Shown: positions 5,693 to 7,166 of the stretch, in pieces | Numbering within the stretch: position 1 is the first letter of the stretch | Layout of the letters: every line of letters starts with the position of its first letter | Origin: Desulfobulbaceae bacterium | GTDB taxonomy: Bacteria; Desulfobacterota; Desulfobulbia; Desulfobulbales; Desulfobulbaceae | Assembly: GCA_026986885.1 (NCBI GenBank) | Contig: JALSNT010000606.1 | Span: 1-7,166, forward strand | Direction of reading: 5' to 3' | Length of the DNA stretch: 7,166 nucleotides | Made by a program: the position numbers and the translations under genes | Notes under the pieces: generated by a model | What the model saw: the letters and a program-made list of their open reading frames with translations, nothing else | The model's database searches: none | What the model was told of the DNA's origin: nothing

Positions 5693-6768
5693 TATCCGTC
5701 CACCTGTTGCGCCGTACCTGGACGCACCCGATAATAAATGAGGAAATCGGCCGCCAGCAGGTAGAAGAGTAAGAGTCCCTGGAAAATACCGGTGACCGCA
5801 GAGGGCAGGTCCAGGTTCATTTGGCCGGATTCACCACCGAGATAGAGCAGCGCCATCAGCAGACTGGAGAGAAAGATGCCGCCGGGATGCAGTCTGCCGA
5901 CAAAGGCGACGATGATGGCCGCATAACCGTAACCCGGAGAAACCGAGGGCAGCAGCTGGCCGATGGGACCGGCAATTTCAAGGACACCTGCAATGCCGGC
6001 CGTCAAACCACCGGCGAGCATGCCTGTCCAGATGAGTTTTTTGTAGTTAAATCCAGCGTAGGTTGCCGCTCTCTGCGCAAGACCGGCAACCTGGAGCTGA
6101 TAGCCGGTAAAGCTTTTTTCCAGGAAAACCCAGCCGACGGTAACACCGATTATGGAGATGAGCACCCCAAGATGGAGCCTGGTTCCCTCGATCAGAATCG
6201 GCAGCATGGCCGAGTCGGCGAAGAGAACCGACTGGGGAAAGCCGTAGCCGCCCGGATCCCGCAGGGGGCCATGTACCAGAAATTCCAGCAGGAGCAGGGC
6301 CACATAGTTGAGCATCAGGGAAACCAGGATCTCATTGGCGTTAAAAATGGTCCTTAAGAATGCCGGAATGGCAGCCCAGAGGATACCGCCTATTGCCCCA
6401 CAGAGGATCATGAGCGGCAGGATGAAATGGCTGTTGCTGCCATGAAAAAGTATGGCAATATAGCCGCCGAAAATTGCCCCCAGGGCCATCTGCCCCTCAG
6501 CGCCGATATTCCAGATATTTGCCCGAAAGCCGATGGCCAGACCGGTGCCGATCAACATCAGGGGAGCAGCCTTGATAAACAGCTCGCCGATGCCGTACAG
6601 GTCATGGACGGGTTGGATGAAAAAAGCGAAAAACGCCTGCACCGGGTCTTTGCCCAGTATGGTAAAAATAATAAGGCCGCTGATGAGCATCAAAAAGGCG
6701 GCAATGAGCGGTGAGCAGTATTTCATCACCCGTGACGGCTCGGGCCTTGGCTCTATCTTAACAAACAT
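5692..6768 (-). CDS. BMP-type ABC importer permease, first-subunit type (P-A)
   Basis: An inner-membrane permease of 358 residues, YufP/NupB type (BPD_transp_2). A first span at about 20-38 follows a short cytoplasmic N-terminus. The hallmark FRANIWNIGAEGQM is at residues 81-94 and FNANEILVSLMLNY at about 142-155, followed by FLVHGPLRDP. The coupling segment AGLAQRAATYAGFNYKK and GYGYAAIIVAFVGRLHPGG come later. The start at 6768 is preferred over an in-frame ATG at 6831 because AAGGA lies 5 nt upstream, the family motif spacing fits, and the longer form would overlap the ATPase gene by 74 nt with an implausible basic, proline-rich leader. With this start the overlap with the ATPase gene is 11 nt. 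It would form the channel with Q-A and receive solute from SBP-A. Confidence 0.92.
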   Translation of the reverse strand: MFVKIEPRPEPSRVMKYCSPLIAAFLMLISGLIIFTILGKDPVQAFFAFFIQPVHDLYGIGELFIKAAPLMLIGTGLAIGFRANIWNIGAEGQMALGAIFGGYIAILFHGSNSHFILPLMILCGAIGGILWAAIPAFLRTIFNANEILVSLMLNYVALLLLEFLVHGPLRDPGGYGFPQSVLFADSAMLPILIEGTRLHLGVLISIIGVTVGWVFLEKSFTGYQLQVAGLAQRAATYAGFNYKKLIWTGMLAGGLTAGIAGVLEIAGPIGQLLPSVSPGYGYAAIIVAFVGRLHPGGIFLSSLLMALLYLGGESGQMNLDLPSAVTGIFQGLLLFYLLAADFLIYYRVRPGTAQQVDG

Positions 6769-7166
6769 GGCAGTCCTTTTCCCTGGTGGCAGCGGTTGCC
6801 TCTTTTGCGGGACCGCCGGGAAACATACCACTCATCCACAGACCTATTTCCTCCTTATCGGTCGCGCTTACCTTGACTGCGGGAGATATTTTTCCCTGGG
6901 CAATCACAACAAGCCGGTCACAGATTTCAAAGAGTTCATCCAGTTCTTCGGACACCACCAGCACGGCGGACCCGTTGTTGCGCAAATCAATCATGGCCTG
7001 ACGAATCACATTGGCGGCGCCGACATCCACGCCCCAGGTCGGTTGGGAGACGATGAGCAGTTTCGGCTGCTGCAGAATTTCCCGACCGGTAATATATTTC
7101 TGCATGTTACCACCGGACAGGCTGGTAATGGGATCCTCCCTGGAACCGCATTTAACGGAAAAATCG
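6758..7166 (-). CDS. ABC importer ATPase, C-terminal nucleotide-binding domain (cut by window edge)
   Basis: The open frame runs in from the right edge without a start and ends at TAA 6758-6760; 135 residues are visible. The ABC signature LSGGNMQKYITGREI is clear, followed by LLIVSQPTWGVDVGA at the Walker B and D-loop position and VLVVSEELDELFEICDR at the switch region. The SQPT in place of DEPT and SEELDE in place of a His-containing switch are typical of the second, degenerate domain of tandem ATPases of the RbsA/YufO/NupA type, so a complete protein of about 500 residues is expected, with the catalytically complete domain outside the window. The tail after GKISPAVKV is short and polar. It powers import on the cytoplasmic face of the permeases. 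As the only ATPase seen, it probably serves P-A/Q-A and may also serve P-B/Q-B. An internal ATG at 7105 is not the start, since the signature lies partly before it. Confidence 0.93.
   Translation of the reverse strand, partial: DFSVKCGSREDPITSLSGGNMQKYITGREILQQPKLLIVSQPTWGVDVGAANVIRQAMIDLRNNGSAVLVVSEELDELFEICDRLVVIAQGKISPAVKVSATDKEEIGLWMSGMFPGGPAKEATAATREKDCHVC
6774..6778 (-). promoter_or_regulatory. Ribosome binding site that decides the P-A start
   Basis: AAGGA on the minus strand, 5 nt before ATG 6768 and inside the end of the ATPase gene. It supports the short form of the permease and implies translational coupling to the ATPase. Confidence 0.7.

Noticed and set aside
5821..6357. Plus-strand open frame of 178 residues
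   Set aside because: It lies opposite permease P-A, is rich in Gln, Gly and charged residues without a recognisable pattern, and has no convincing ribosome site; it is an antisense shadow.
6758..7105. A short complete ATPase gene starting at ATG 7105
   Set aside because: The same frame stays open to the window edge and the ABC signature LSGG lies before this ATG, so it is an internal Met of a longer protein.

Overview
The window holds most of one minus-strand transport operon, with a fragment of an IS200-type insertion sequence and an intergenic stretch rich in inverted repeats at its left end. The host is Gram-negative by inference: both solute-binding proteins have ordinary Sec signal peptides and look periplasmic. 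The transposase tail and the general style of the proteins suggest an anaerobic deltaproteobacterium-like lineage (Desulfobacterota), but no ribosomal or other marker is present, so this is a weak guess.

Left end (1-495). Bases 1-185 encode the last 60 residues of an IS200/IS605-family Y1 transposase on the plus strand. Three compact hairpins follow (187-203, 208-220, 231-250), the last being the probable right-end hairpin of the element. Then come a long imperfect hairpin of about 123 nt (277-399), whose three internal G.T wobbles and one terminal wobble fit the plus-strand sequence only, and a perfect 17-bp inverted repeat around an AT-rich 42-nt spacer (408-483). No gene was found in 186-495.

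Operon (7166 down to 496, minus strand). In transcription order: the C-terminal end of a tandem-domain ABC ATPase (cut by the right edge); permease P-A and permease Q-A; solute-binding protein SBP-A; a second permease pair, P-B and Q-B; and a second solute-binding protein, SBP-B. All belong to the BMP/PnrA (basic membrane protein) branch of ABC importers, which take up nucleosides or purine-type bases. Junctions are overlaps of 1-11 nt or gaps of 35-47 nt, so the seven genes are very probably one transcript whose promoter lies beyond the right edge.

How they work together: a standard importer of this family needs one binding protein, two different membrane subunits and a two-domain ATPase. 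Here there are two full sets of membrane subunits and binding proteins but only one ATPase visible, placed first. The simplest reading is an ancient duplication producing two importers with different ligands that share one ATPase. SBP-A resembles the purine-base-binding subgroup; SBP-B is shorter and clearly different. Sharing of the ATPase is inference, because the sequence to the right is not visible.
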